Origin: Ignelater luminosus
Lineage: Eukaryota; Arthropoda; Insecta; Coleoptera; Elateridae
DNA length: 64,000 bases
NCBI GenBank assembly: GCA_011009095.1
Contig: VTPC01005692.1
Span: 5,213 to 69,212 of the forward strand
Reading direction: 5' to 3'
Shown: piece after piece, positions 23,216-35,054 of the stretch
How the letters are laid out: every line of letters starts with the position of its first letter
Numbering within the stretch: position 1 is the stretch's first letter
Translations under genes and position numbers: made by a program
Notes under the pieces: generated by a model
The model's database searches: none
What the model saw: only the letters and a program-made list of their open reading frames with translations
What the model was told of the DNA's origin: nothing

Positions 23216-24676
23216 CACGGGTGAGAGTCATGACAGCTTAGAGATTCTGTTGAAAAATAGACGTAAACATTGAAACACTTGAATTTCACTTCGTGTAAAA
23301 GATGTTCTGAAATTAAAAAGTCTGAAACGCTAATGTTTTCAAACAAATGAAGGTAGGCCAGTAGAACGGATGTTTGTAGGTGCTATTTGACGCCTTGGAG
23401 ATGATCTAAAAAAAAGACTTCCAAATGACTAGGGAACTGTTTCATACCTGCATATCGATCAACTGTTGCAATCCCGTTGCTCTCTAATGGATGATTAATT
23501 GCAAGTGCCCTATCAGATGATTCGTCTCGACGGTATCTATTTAAAAAAGTTGTCAGACTTCAATCTCGCCAAAAAGGGAAGAAGTTTAAGAGTAATCTAA
23601 CAATAAGATTGAAAGTAAAATAAAATTTTTAATCACGTCAACACGAGAATCCTAATTGGTAGTAGAAACATTGAAGAGTCTCATTACATGCAAACTAAAT
23701 AACAACTCCAATTATATCTAATATCTACAAGAAGGTTTTTAGAATTTCAAATTCGTTTTATGTTTTATATTAATTATCACGTGCAGTATACACAACTGCT
23801 ACTGTTTATGTTTAGCTAAGCTATGTGATATGTGATACTTCCCTTAAAACTTGACAGCTCTTAAGACATTTTAAGTGAAATGTTCTTTAGGTTAATTTAT
23901 CAGTTACCTGTCAGAGAATAAAGAATTGATTTTAAATTTTAGAATGAAACGAAAAGAATAAGAAAGTTCTTTTTTTATATTAAAGAAAAAGTGTTACTGA
24001 TTTATTGTTATAAACCAGGATACACTTGAAAGAACCATTCAGGTGTTTAGTATTTTTTTAGACAACAGGATGTTTATCAAACACCCACGAAAATCAAAAG
24101 AAAAAGTTTTCTTTCTATTTTTATTCCTTCTATTTATTGTTACTCTCGCATCTCAGTTCAAGCACGTATTTTGATGGATTATATGGGCTAAATAGATCGA
24201 TATCGAAATGCCAGACGTTAAAAGCGTTCCGCTTAGCCTGCCAATCATTTATTTTTGCAAATCTTAATGACTTACAAATGCCAATAAACCTTAACCACTG
24301 ACTAAACTAGCAACTAACTTCTAACGAGGGATATCAACATTATTTTTTGTTGTTATCATAATTATTATGCCTTTACTTGCACTCGTTATATACCGTTCGT
24401 GCAAAAGCAATAACAATTTGTATGTGGAACGTATCGTAGTGAAAGTGTCGCGTACTCACTTCAGTGCTCATAAAGAGTAACTAGCCGCGTGAAAAATTTT
24501 ATATCCGGTAGGAATTATTACCGGTTCGTTTGCTCATTTATTATTAAGCGACTTGTTCTCTTTTAGTTAATTTGTGTCCCTTGCACTTCATTGACGTTTC
24601 TCTTTTCTGAATTACCTCTATTACCTGAATATCAGCCTCTTCTGTTATTGATAGCCATTTGTCTTCTTTTTTCCAG
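23216..24676. other. 3' end of ssh intron A; no gene seen
   Basis: AT-rich to about 24170. The part just upstream of exon 24677 is somewhat richer in CG and includes TCAGTGCTCAT near 24460. A start site there is speculative. Confidence 0.5.
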
Positions 24677-24852
24677 GCCGTTAAGTTGGAAAGCGTACAT
24701 CCTAGTCGCACTAGATATTTGGTGGTCGTTTCGAGAATGGGGCGACGCGCCGAAGAATCCTGCCTTTTAGGAATCGATTGTAATGAAAAAACAACCGTCG
24801 GACTTGTGTTACGAGTCCTTGCTGATACTTCTATTACTCTGGACGGAGATGG
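24677..24852 (+). CDS. ssh: slingshot phosphatase, internal coding exon (SSH N-terminal region, part 2)
   Basis: Continues the SSH N-terminal region in frame from the exon ending at 834. It reads AVKLESVHPSRTRYLVVVS, then LLGIDC, and ends VLADTSITLDGDG; vertebrate SSH proteins share this pattern (KLAVRLES, RYMVVV, LLGVD, IHLDGDG). The acceptor is a pyrimidine-rich TTTTTTCCAG ending at 24676 and the donor is GTAAG at 24853. The exon is 176 bp and leaves two bases (GG) that the first C of exon 29572 completes to glycine. This N-terminal region is known to take part in regulation by F-actin and in substrate recognition. No disabling change is visible. Confidence 0.93.
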
Positions 24853-26079
24853 GTAAGAATTATTATTTCATTTTAATTTTTATATTCATAAACCGCAAAA
24901 CATAAATAATGCGTGATGAAATCTTTATTTTTGGAATTATTTTGTTTGTATTCCAAAGTTGGTTTCCTGGTTACATAACGGCTCGCTAATTCTTTGGCTT
25001 ATTTTAAAACTAAATTTGTAAACATTTGGTGGAGGCGCCTAAATATTTATTTACATTGTGTATTTATGAAGTACTTTCAAAACAGACATGAACGTTTGCC
25101 AAAAAGTGTATTTTTGTTTCGTGCTATTATGAATTACTTCTTTTAACTGATGGGATGACTAACAGCTGTTTTAGTTTTTCTTATGAACGCAATAAATTGG
25201 TTATTTTATTGTAGAATAGATTTGAGGTTAATTTAGCCCGAAAGATAACTTTTATTTCGAGTTTTATTGGTCTCTAGATGAAGGGGTTTCATTTGATGCT
25301 ATTTTTGTAGTTTCTGCTTACTACCCTCGACTGGAGTCGAAGTAAATGTTAACGTCATTAACTTTTCTCTGTTTTATCTCATCTAAATGGTTCGCATTAT
25401 TAAAACATTTTGTTGCCATTATTCTTTGGGGATTACTTTTCTGAAAACCAGAACGTTGTTTCGTTTCTTTAAACTCTCATTACCGTTTCAAATCTGAAAT
25501 AGATTGCAGTAGAATAATAAAGTTTTCAATACTCGCGCCAAGGATCTTGGCACTCGTGACAAGATGCTTTAAAATTGTCCGTGGCCTTATCTACGTTAAT
25601 AAATTTGCTCATTACAATAAGGTGTATGGTCTTAGCTTATTGTCACACTTTTACTACTTGGTATTATTAGCTAACACATTGATCATTCACACCATTGAAG
25701 TTGCTCATGGCTACAAGGCTGCTATTCAAAGATAATTTGGCAGTTCTACCAGTATGACGAAGGTATTCGTTTGTGTTCGCACTTTAAGATTTTGCAATAT
25801 GATTAGCAACACCTTTTGGCTACTATCAGTACGTATTGAAACTATGTACAGATTAGTTGTTTAAAACTGGCAGCTATGTTTCGGAATGTATTGCCCTGTA
25901 GAGACCTGTTCCAAATAGAAAAGGAAGTGTATTTGAAGCCTATCTAAATTTTGATGCCATCTTGAATGTTTTTAGATTCTAATTTTTATGCCTTTAGTTG
26001 TTCTTGTGTTTGGACATAAACAATAGAATGATATGCATTTGAAGTTCATACAAGGCCAGAACTTAGAGTAAACAAAACC
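24853..26079. other. ssh intron B, 5' part; no gene seen
   Basis: AT-rich intron. The open frame 25547-25735 carries no motifs. Confidence 0.55.
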
Positions 26080-26990
26080 TTTACCATTTAGATCACCAGA
26101 GATTTTCTTGTTTCAATTTGTTCCACGCACACTTTTCTTTTGATTGAATTTTGATCAAGTAAGTCCATCAGAATTTCAAGCCGTAAAAATCTGGTTTGAA
26201 AGTATTCATAATTCTTTGCTTCATCTTTGTTATTTAATATCTGAAAAGAATTTAATATATAAACGGTTTGGGAAATTAAAAGAAGAATGGCAGACACTTT
26301 TTTGACTTCTTTATTTACATTTTGAAGCTTTGTCAAAACCAAGCGTTGTCAAACAACGATCAAAGATTAATTGCTTCACATCTATGAGTAATTAAAGAAT
26401 TTCTTGTCTCAATTTTTCCATGGACCTTTTTCATTTGATTGAATTTTGGCCAAGTCCTTACGAAGACCCAACAGAATTTCAAACAGTAAAAGTATGGTTT
26501 GGAAGTAATCAGAATCTTTTGCTTTAGCTTTGTTGTTTAATTTTTCAAAAGAAAAGAATTTCAATACATTTAGAAAGCTTCATGGACGAATTCGATGGAA
26601 GAAAGAATGACGAAAAATCTTTATACTTTGCCGCTTTGTCAAAACTAATCGTTGGTAAACAATGATTAAAGATTAATTTGCTTCACAAAATCTATTGAAA
26701 TTGCCCATGGGAGGAGCATCTACATCATCAAAGAATTTTTTGTCTCAACTTTTCCATGAACCTTTTTCATTTGATTGAATTTCAAGCAGTAAAACTATGG
26801 TTTTAAAGTAATAATTTCTTGATTCATCGTTTCTGTTTAATTTCTCAAAAGAGAAAGATTATTACAATACATTTGAAAGCTTCATGGACGATTTCAATGA
26901 AAGGAAAAATGACAGAACCCTTTTATAATTTAGAACCAATCCTCACCGATCAATGATTAAGGATTACTTCACACCATGAGTAGTTAATCG
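26080..26990. repeat. three-copy degenerate tandem repeat, about 300-bp unit
   Basis: Each unit contains TTTTCATTTGATTGAATTT or a variant, then CAGTAAAA with TGGTTT, and ends with AATGATTAAAGATTA followed by TTCACA and TGAGTA. The ends fall near 26354, 26660 and 26952, spacings of about 306 and 292. The copies are well diverged, so the array is old. The 84-codon minus-strand open frame at 26088-26342 is inside unit 1 and is not a gene. Confidence 0.7.
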
Positions 26991-27001
26991 TGATCTACTA
27001 C

Positions 27002-27941
27002 ACTAATGGAAAAAATTAAAGAAACAAGAAAATTTCCCAAATTGTTTAGTGTTCCGGACATTATTTTATTAAATGTCCGAAAATTTTTTTTTGGAAAATT
27101 TCGAAAATTCTTTGAAGAAAAGTTTTTTTCTAGATTTAAACGTTGTTTGCGATAAAAATGTGAAAAAAGCTCAAAAAAAAATTTTTTTCCCATTTTAATC
27201 ATGATTATGAAGTGTTTAGGGGCAAAAACGGGTTCCTTTAATTTTATTCAAAAGTTTGATTGTTTGAAACAAAGAAACGGTTCGCTAGATCGAATTGCAA
27301 CTTCACAAATTTTTTGTGGGTATATTGAGCTATAAAAGTCACGCTTAACATTAGTCATTTTATGAATATTTGTAATTTAGCCGTTGATTTTCTAAAAAAC
27401 CATAAATTACCCTTTTTTCCTTGTTTTTTCAAATTCATGTCAAGAATGGAAAAAAATCTTTTCCTGAAGATCGCGGCAGTATCATGTAGGAAATTTATTT
27501 CAGTTTCCAAAACTACCTTCTAATTTTCTGTACGATCATTGGTTGCTGAGATATCGATGATTAAAGACAAAAGTATCCTTTCCCATTAAAAGTCTGATAT
27601 CTTGGTGAAAAATAGTCGTATCGAGGTTTAAAAAAAGGAAACTGAAGCTGAATAAACAAGCTATCCGGTCCATGCAATGGTTTAGCTGAAAAGATATTTT
27701 CCGAGTCCGTGGACCCAAAAAAAAACAAAAAGTTGCAACATTTTGTTTAGCGCTATTAGGATTGCGTGATAACCGTAGCTCCTAAAAATTCTTGACTAAA
27801 AGATCTGAAAACTAGAATCTTGAAGCTTCAAACTGCTTTTTTTAAAATCTCGATACGAGCATTTTTCACTGAGATACAACATTTCTAAAATCACTAAACA
27901 ATTTGGGAAATTTTTTTGTTCCTTTAATTTTTTCCATTAGT
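27002..27941. mobile_element. inverted-repeat element H
   Basis: 50-bp inverted repeats with two differences: left 27002-27051 begins ACTAATGGAAAAAATTAAAG, right 27892-27941 is its inverse. The outer flanks show no clear target duplication. The left arm is followed by a small hairpin (CCGGACATT / AAATGTCCG). The interior has no recognisable protein. It is probably a non-autonomous DNA element of unknown family. Confidence 0.65.
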
Positions 27942-29571
27942 CCATGGGAGGACAAAATATCTTTTGATATCTTTGCTGTACAGCCTGATCTAGTGGAGTC
28001 CAAACTGCCAGTTAATCAAAAGCTCAATTTATTTCTCAATTCGCTCTCATCGATGATGCTTATATCTCGGTACATAACTTTGATTTTACGAAATGAAAAT
28101 GTTGGATGGTTACAGAAATTTTTGAAACGCAGCAACCTATGAATTGTCGTGATCTTGGCCAAAATTCTGAAGCTAATATTTATACTAGCTGCAATTACAA
28201 AATGCAACGAATGAAAGGCTATAGTACCTGTACGATTTTTTTATCTCAAGATTTTCAAAAATAAAAGTACTTTGTAAAAGTTTACAAATTTATTAAGTAC
28301 AGTGACCGCCAAAAGTAAAAAGACACTTTTAAATGTTAATAATCTTCATGTTTAAAAATCTCATACGCTTTGTAAAAACAAAGGTTTTACAAACTGACAA
28401 AGTAGGAGTTGCTAACAACAGTGGTCACTAAACATTTCCGGTATCACATTAGAACGAGGAACAGTTTACATATATCGAAACCAGCGCGGTTTTAATAAAA
28501 TGGAAAAAATTTTTCAGGCGAAAAATTCTTAAAACAACGAGGGGGGCACTTGAAACATTTATTGGCATTGAGTTTGTGTTTCTGTCAACAAATCATCCTG
28601 GTTTATTTTGAAGCTACTAAAAAAAAATAATTGAATCAGATCATGTTGACAGAAAGATATATCATAGATATTACGACTGATGGAAGGGTACTGTGCAAAA
28701 TCAACGCCGAGATTGAAAAACTGCATATAACTCAGAATTTATGTCATTTGGAAAGACATACACCGCCTAGTATGAATATTAAAATAAACAATTTATAATC
28801 TGCGAAAATTATAATTTTCTTTTAAGAAAATCAGCTTTCCAAACCCTAATATTAGATTAGTATAAACCAATCAATCATTTTAAATATAGAGTTGGCAACA
28901 CGTACATTTTCTAATTATTCTAGAGAAAGGTTTCTTTTTATCTAAAGTACACTAATTTGCTTACGTTTGTCTGGTTGTTAAGTCTCTTCGAAAAGGTGTT
29001 TTTATTAACAATTTGTTAATTACAACCAGACTGTTTAATTGCTTTAATTTCTCAAGTCCGCCATAGTTACAATTTCGCTGGACAGAGTTTCTTCCTTATT
29101 TGGTCGAAACAGTATCGTCTTAAATTTCGTGCTTGCATGACTATGTAATCGTTCACGGCGATTGCCATCGATGCCACATTACTATTTTCTTGTAGACCGT
29201 AGTCACGCATTCAGGTTTTACTTTGAAAGCAAACAACAACAACGTTGAAGTAGTACTATAGTATTAAGAGTCGCCTTAAACAACAATCAGAAGTAGTGAA
29301 ACGCTTTAATCCAAATTTATCAATTTTTCTTATTCTTTTATAAAGCCGATGTTATTATTGGCCTAATTTCTGTTCATTGACACCGTGTGTGTGTGTGTAT
29401 GTGTTTGTCGGCGTATAATTTTAGTGTTTATAACAAACGAGTCCTCTCTGCTGTGTACAATTAAACGCCTTTACAAACGCTAAGGTCGCCCGTTTGGCAA
29501 TGAGGTTATTTAGCGTCATACTGTCTGGCACTTTTCAATGACTTAAATGGCTTCTTTTTTTCTTTTTACAG
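27942..29571. other. 3' end of ssh intron B; no gene seen
   Basis: AT-rich, with a short GT microsatellite at 29385-29405 and a strong pyrimidine tract (TTCTTTTTTTCTTTTTACAG) before exon 29572. Confidence 0.6.
29385..29405. repeat. GT microsatellite
   Basis: Seven GT units followed by an interrupted ATGTGTT stretch. Confidence 0.9.
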
Positions 29572-29637
29572 CGGGTTCAGTGTCAGCGTGTGTGGACGAC
29601 ATCACATTTTCAAGCCCGTTTCAGTACAGGCCATGTG
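29572..29637 (+). CDS. ssh: slingshot phosphatase, 66-bp internal exon
   Basis: A very short exon, easily missed by ORF searches. It encodes GFSVSVCGRHHIFKPVSVQA and then M plus two bases of a Trp codon. It is nearly identical in pattern to vertebrate SSH (GFSVS, GR, HIFKPVSVQAMW). The acceptor is a long pyrimidine tract ending CAG at 29569-29571; the donor GTAAGT is at 29638-29643. The two trailing bases TG are completed by the first G of the exon at 61096 to give tryptophan, so reading frame and protein conservation agree across a 31-kb intron. Confidence 0.94.
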
Positions 29638-31375
29638 GTAAGTTTAATTTGTTTTTTTAAATTAAGTTTTATAAGAATTTTTCAAATCGTTACATAATGT
29701 AAATAAATTCTGTACGGTTTGTTGAAGTTATTCCCCACGAGTGTATCATTATAATGTACATTTTTCCTAATAAGTTTATGAATAAATTGTACTTCTCGAT
29801 TTTCTTCGGACGTGTCGAAAATATTAGTAGGAGGATTATGTAAATTTCGTCCGAAATTATTTAGGAAAAATCTAATTTGTGGAATTTTTAAATTGAAATA
29901 AATCTAAGTTAACATCATCTAATCCTAATTCCAATGACAAGGTTATTTAGATAATTCTTTTTTTATAAAGCAGCCTTCGGATTGAATTAGAGTGAAGGTT
30001 TGAAATGTAGAACAAAAATTTGGCAGTGTGTGATTAATTATATAACTATTATTAACGGTTTAGTATTAACGCATTTTATTGTTCGGTATAGTAGTAGTTG
30101 AATGCGGTGAATGTTAAATATCCGTCATAATCTATTTGATCTATCTATAGCATATTTTTCCGATTAACTTTTAGCGATTTATCGATTCGTTTGATCATTT
30201 TATCCATCGCTTACTTTTAAGTTGTTTACAAAGTTTTCCTTGCCTCTCTTAATTGATTCGTCGTACATAGTAGTAGATGGAGGTGTTTGTTACAAACAAC
30301 TTTTGAGCCCAAAGCTTAATTCCTTTGATCCCTTTGATCCTGTAAGTTTTGTGTTTTATGTCGCTTTTAGACTTGCCGACTTTTGTTATTTACTGACCTT
30401 TGATTGCTGTTTAGTCTTCCGTGTTATACCTACCTAATATTCTTTTTCCTCTTTATATCTGATGTCTGATAATTTGAAATTTCCTAATTTATCAGGTCAT
30501 TTCACACGGCTTGTTTCAGACTGGTTAAGCTTTGTCTTTATATCGAGCTTCTGGTGTTTTTGCACGAGTCGTTTCATAAAGGCAAGGATTTTTGATAGGA
30601 GAAATTTAATTGCATGAGAAGATGAATCAGTTAATATAATAGCGTATACGAGGTGTGTTCAGATGAATTTTGTATCTTGTTACCTTTGATATTTTAATTT
30701 TTTTTTGATTTTCTTTAAATGGAACACCTTGATTTAAGATAACTAACTTTTGTTAGATACCGCATATCGCCTACTTAGAACCAGTAGCTTTTCTGCTATA
30801 CATCAATTTGGAATCACATTCTATACACAAGTAATAGAAAGAAAAATGAAAATCGAAGTTACAGGTAACAAATTGTGTTTGGATTTCCGCTCTTCATACC
30901 AATTAATTCAAGATGGGTAGTGAACTAAAATTGGTCTACGCTCCCTTCATAAATCAATAAAAGAAGCAATTGAGGTGAAATAACGTTTTAGGTTTCTGGA
31001 TCACCCTGTATGATAGAACTATCTAGTTGAAGCTTCAATAATGATTTTTAAAGAATGAAAATCAAAGTTTACTTTTGCAAACTGAATACAAAAAAATTGC
31101 TTTCATTGATAACAAGGAAAACTACGTCAAACAATTGAATAATTGGGGAACAGTCCTAGATCTTTATAGTGCCATGTAATCAGCACTGAACCAGTAGTAG
31201 TAAAATATTAACATATTTAAGGCGCTTCTCATCAAAAAAAAAAAAACAATGAAAGGCCGGTATGTCACGGTTTTATGGAATACTTGGTATACAAAGTTGA
31301 AAATAATTTTGAGATATGGAAGTAATCGTTCTCTACAGTCACTTTCCGTTTGTAAGTCTTGGAATACCCTGTATA
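29638..31375. other. ssh intron C, 5' part; solitary CAGGGTG-type ends
   Basis: No gene was seen. Two solitary transposon-like ends in the same orientation occur: ATGGAACACCTTG near 30720-30732 and GGATCACCCTGTATG near 31001-31012. They have no matching left ends, so they are probably remnants. Confidence 0.5.
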
Positions 31376-31681
31376 CAGTGTGTCCACATTTCGATGCTCA
31401 CTATTGGGATGTCGGAAATTGTAAGAGATACGAAGTCGGTTAAATTAGAAAAGATTTTCATATGTTTAAAGCCATGGCTAACTATGTGGGAAATGCTTTT
31501 TATTTAAAAAAAAAAGATTTCTTTCTTAGCAAATATCTAGTAAGCCATGAACTTTTTTGAAAAAACAAAAGCGTAAGTAAACTGATCCCCAAAATAGCCA
31601 AAACTTTTCTTATCTAACCGACTTCGTATCTCTCACAATTTCCGACATCCCAATAGTGAGCATTGAAATGTGGACACACTG
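31376..31681. mobile_element. CAGTGTG family copy 2, 306-bp deletion derivative
   Basis: CAGTGTGTCCACATTTCGAT at the left, inverted at the right, with TA on both sides (31374-31375 and 31682-31683). The left 84 bases join directly to GATTTTCATATGTTTAAAGC, which in copy 1 lies about 590 bases further in. The join falls on a GATTT present at both places in copy 1 (4230-4234 and 4824-4828). Confidence 0.9.
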
Positions 31682-31683
31682 TA

Positions 31684-33756
31684 TGTAGGAACTTGTTTGA
31701 AAATAAATTGTCTTATTTTTTTTTAAGATTAATCCATTATTTAGACAATCCATAAAGATATCAGTTTAAATTGAATCTGTTGTGTCTCGAAATCGATTTG
31801 TGTTGATTACCACAGACAAATCCAGCCAGATTATACAGTCAGTTCACATACCGATTGACGGTCAAGTATTAGTCGAGTGTACTAAGGTTTAATAGATTTC
31901 TTCCTTGAATAATGGCCTACCTGTTCCGCACACGAGGATGTGAAAAAGACCACGCTGAGGAGGGGAAAGCTCTCCCAATAGACTAAGAATAACCGTATTT
32001 TGCTTATGGATGAGGAAAAGAAACATCTCGACTCAGCTTAACTGTACTGTTTGAAACGTATTGTAGTGTGAAATTTTAAATAAGCCAAATAGGCTATTCT
32101 GCCTCTGTGAATCTGATTTGACTTGAATGGATAAAATTTCTTGAGTTTGTTGGTCAATAAATCAGTCAGTCATAAATTGCTGAAAGAATGCAACTCTGTA
32201 TGGCTTGCCCAAGTTTAGGAAAAAATAGACTTGCTTTTTACCGGTATTGGAGAAAAGTCTTCAAAATTCTAACGACTTTAATTTACGTGTCGAGACATCT
32301 ATTTCTCTTTGTGCATTTTAAATTTCAACTTTGACATTCTTTGAAGTTGTGCATTGTGGTATACCAACTCTAGTGCTTATGTGTAAGCTTCACATTTCGA
32401 ATGTTGAAGTGTATCGATTCTGGATTACACAGAGTCCATGCTAGAGAAACCCTTTCGAGGGTTCTCATTCCACTAGCATAACCCAGGAATCAATTGTCTT
32501 TCCAATCCTATTTCTCTTGTAAAAACCCTGTCTAAAACCCAAACTATAAGAACATCTACAATTAAACCTGATAACATCGGTCTGTATCTTGATCCCATCC
32601 CATCGGTTAAATAGCTGCCGATTACTTTTTCATTTCCTCTAAATTGGTGGGATGAGTTGCGGGGCTCTTTGACTATGGTACGGCAGCGCTGCGGTTTGCT
32701 TTTCTAAATCCGCGATAGTATTATGGGCTGCCATCTCCTTTTTTTTGTCTGATCGAGTGGCATCGAACTGAAAAAAAAGGTCATCTGCAGGAGAATTCTC
32801 GGCTTGAACCGCTCCAAGCTTCTGAGTTGTCACTACGTGACTAGGGTGATCAATCAGAACAGTTCTGAATCTTCATGATAGCAAAACGTGTTATCTTTTT
32901 GTCGTTTTTCTTTCTTCCGCGCTTGCTCTTTGACAAGAAGTTGCTTCACCGTGCCAGGGAAGTTGTTACTAATCCAGGGGATCACCAGTACCATGTTTCG
33001 CGTTGAAATAGAGAATTTCAAGGTAGCGTTTATCAGAAAAGGCTCTGTAGTTCTAATTAGAACAACTTGATCGATATCGGACTGAAGAAGAGCTTCGTAA
33101 GTCACTTTTACCATGAATGGTGATAATGATGATGATTCTTAACTGTCTTACCATTTAGCCAAGATTCCATTTGAACTAAACTTTTTTTCATCTCATTCTA
33201 AAACTGTAATGGAACGCGCGTGATTTAATGGTCTGATACGAAGTAGCTGATCAGAAATATTGAACTCATCTTGAGATGTGATTGATAATGACTGCTCAAG
33301 AGAAAACATCAATTTTATTAGCAAATGCGTTCGGAAAAATCTTGAATTAAATGGAGAGTTTTCGCATTTGGTATTCTGAAGTGTGCTACTGAAGAACAGC
33401 GTTCAACGATGATGTTTTATTAAAGGCTGCCTTCAGCAGAATCGTTTCCAGTTATATGAGTATCCAGTACACATATCCATGTCGAGTGAATCATCGTTAT
33501 ATTATGAAAGTCTGCTGCTGATGCCGTTGTAGAAAATCGTTTACTACTCTTGAAAGGTATTTTTGCTTGTTTTTGATACTATTACATTTTGCCAAAATAC
33601 GCGACCATATTGTTCTTATATTGTGAGAATTCTCTTTTGATTTTGTGGTATCGGCAAGAATCTTATGAGTATGATCAGGGAAGATCTCGACAATTAAATG
33701 TCAATTCTTGAAATCTTGATTTTTTCGAATAGTGAAACCTTAGACGAATCATCACA
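31684..33756. other. ssh intron C; no gene recognised
   Basis: Two minus-strand open frames (32639-32833 and 32854-33114) read as a hydrophilic and a mixed segment, without a motif I recognise. The composition there is slightly richer in GC than the flanks, so they could be an old coding relic. I cannot name it. Confidence 0.4.
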
Positions 33757-33758
33757 TA

Positions 33759-35052
33759 CGAGGGTGGTCTGAAAAGTTTCCGACCTAACAAAGATACAAG
33801 ACATTTTTTCTGAAAATTTTTTTTTATTTTTCAACATAGTCTCCTTGTAACTCTACACACTTCTCCCAGCGATGCTCCCATCTCTGTAACCCGTCCAAAT
33901 AGTACTCGGCATTTTTCTCTGCAAAATAATTGTTCACGAAGGTGATTGCCTCTTCATTTGACGAAAATCTTTGTCCTCAGAGCGCAATTTTTAGATGAGG
34001 GAACAAAAAGAAGTCGCTTGGGGCTAGATCTGGTGAGTAAGGCGGATGGTCAAGCAGTTCAAACCGTAATTCGTGGATTTTCGCCGTGGCAACCGCTGAG
34101 GTGTGAGACGGTGCGTTGTCTTGGTGAAACAGGATTTTCTTTTCCTGCAAATGTGGCCGTTTTTTTGCAAGTTCTGCCTTCAGCTTGTCAAGTAATGATG
34201 CATAGTATGCTCCTGTAATGGTTTTTCCTTTTTGAAGATAATCGATTAAAATAACTCCATGACTATCCCAAAAAACAGTCGCCATCACTTTCCCAGCCGA
34301 AAAAACAGTTTTTGCTTTTTTTGGAGCCGGTTCCCCCTTTGCAGTCCACTGTTTGGACTGTATTTTTGTTTCGGGCGTATAATGGTGTATCCAAGTTTCA
34401 TCTACAGCAATTAATCGGCGCCAAAACTCGGATTTATTTCGCATAAACTGCGCCAAAAGAGCGTTGGAAATATTCATTCGAACACGTTTTTGGTCTAACG
34501 TGAGCAAACGCAACACCCAACGCGCGGACAGCTTTCTCATGCCTAAATGTTGATTTAATATGTGACAAACACGTTCTTTTGACATGCTCATAACCTCTGC
34601 TATCTCTCTCACTTTAATTCGGCGGTCGTCTAGCACCATTTGGTGAACTTTGGCGATGTTTTCGTCGGTAGTTGCAGTTTTTTGGACGTCCCGAACGTTC
34701 ATCGTCTCCCAAGCTCTTACGGCCACGTTTAAATTCAGCAGCCCAAAATTTCACTGTGGTAAATGATGGTGCAGAGTCCCCATACACAGAATCCAACTCA
34801 TCTTTTATTTGCGAAGGCGTATTGCCTTTCAAAAACAAATATTTAATGACAGCTCGATACTCGATTTTGTCCATTTACACAAAAAAACTCACATCAACTC
34901 ACTCAAACGACTGTTACATAAAAACTGCGCGTCCAAAATGGCTGAAACTTTGGTGAGTAACTGTCAACAGATGAACAACGAAATTCAGTAGCTTTTATTT
35001 ACGAGTGCTGCCATCTTCACGTTGAGGTCGGAAACTTTTCAGACCATCCTCG
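33759..35052 (-). mobile_element. mariner element, irritans-like, full length
   Basis: 1,294 bp. The terminal repeats are 28 bases with one difference (33759-33786 and 35025-35052), starting CGAGG and containing TGGTCTGAAAAGTTTCC. TA lies on both sides (33757-33758 and 35053-35054). It carries a nearly complete transposase on the minus strand. Confidence 0.97.
33824..34874 (-). pseudogene. mariner transposase, one frameshift and one nonsense codon
   Basis: The ATG at 34872-34874 begins MDKIEYRAVIKYLFLKGNTP. The paired helix-turn-helix region runs to DDERSGRPK, where a run of six T on the plus strand (34678-34683) shifts the frame by one base. The other frame continues TATTDENIAKVH, WRRLIAVDETW (first Asp), LFHQDNAPSH (second) and YSPDLAPSDFFLFP (third). 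The second and third Asp are 34 residues apart by my count. A TGA at 33977-33979 falls where Arg is usual (KIAL-stop-GQRFSSNEEA), and reading continues to a TAA at 33824-33826. The total fits a ~349-residue enzyme. Only two lesions suggest a fairly young copy; the homopolymer shift could also be an assembly error. Confidence 0.93.
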
Positions 35053-35054
35053 TA

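Noticed and set aside
26080-26990. CRISPR-like or regulatory array
   Set aside because: Only three long, diverged units of about 300 bp; nothing like short direct repeats with spacers, and the sequence is eukaryotic.
30640-31015. Complete TIR element between 30650 and 31012
   Set aside because: The two CACCTTG/CACCCTG tips face the same way and no opposite tip matches, so these are only solitary ends.
32639-33114. Two adjacent minus-strand open frames that might be one old gene
   Set aside because: No motif, splice signals or family pattern that I could recognise; left as unassigned intron sequence.
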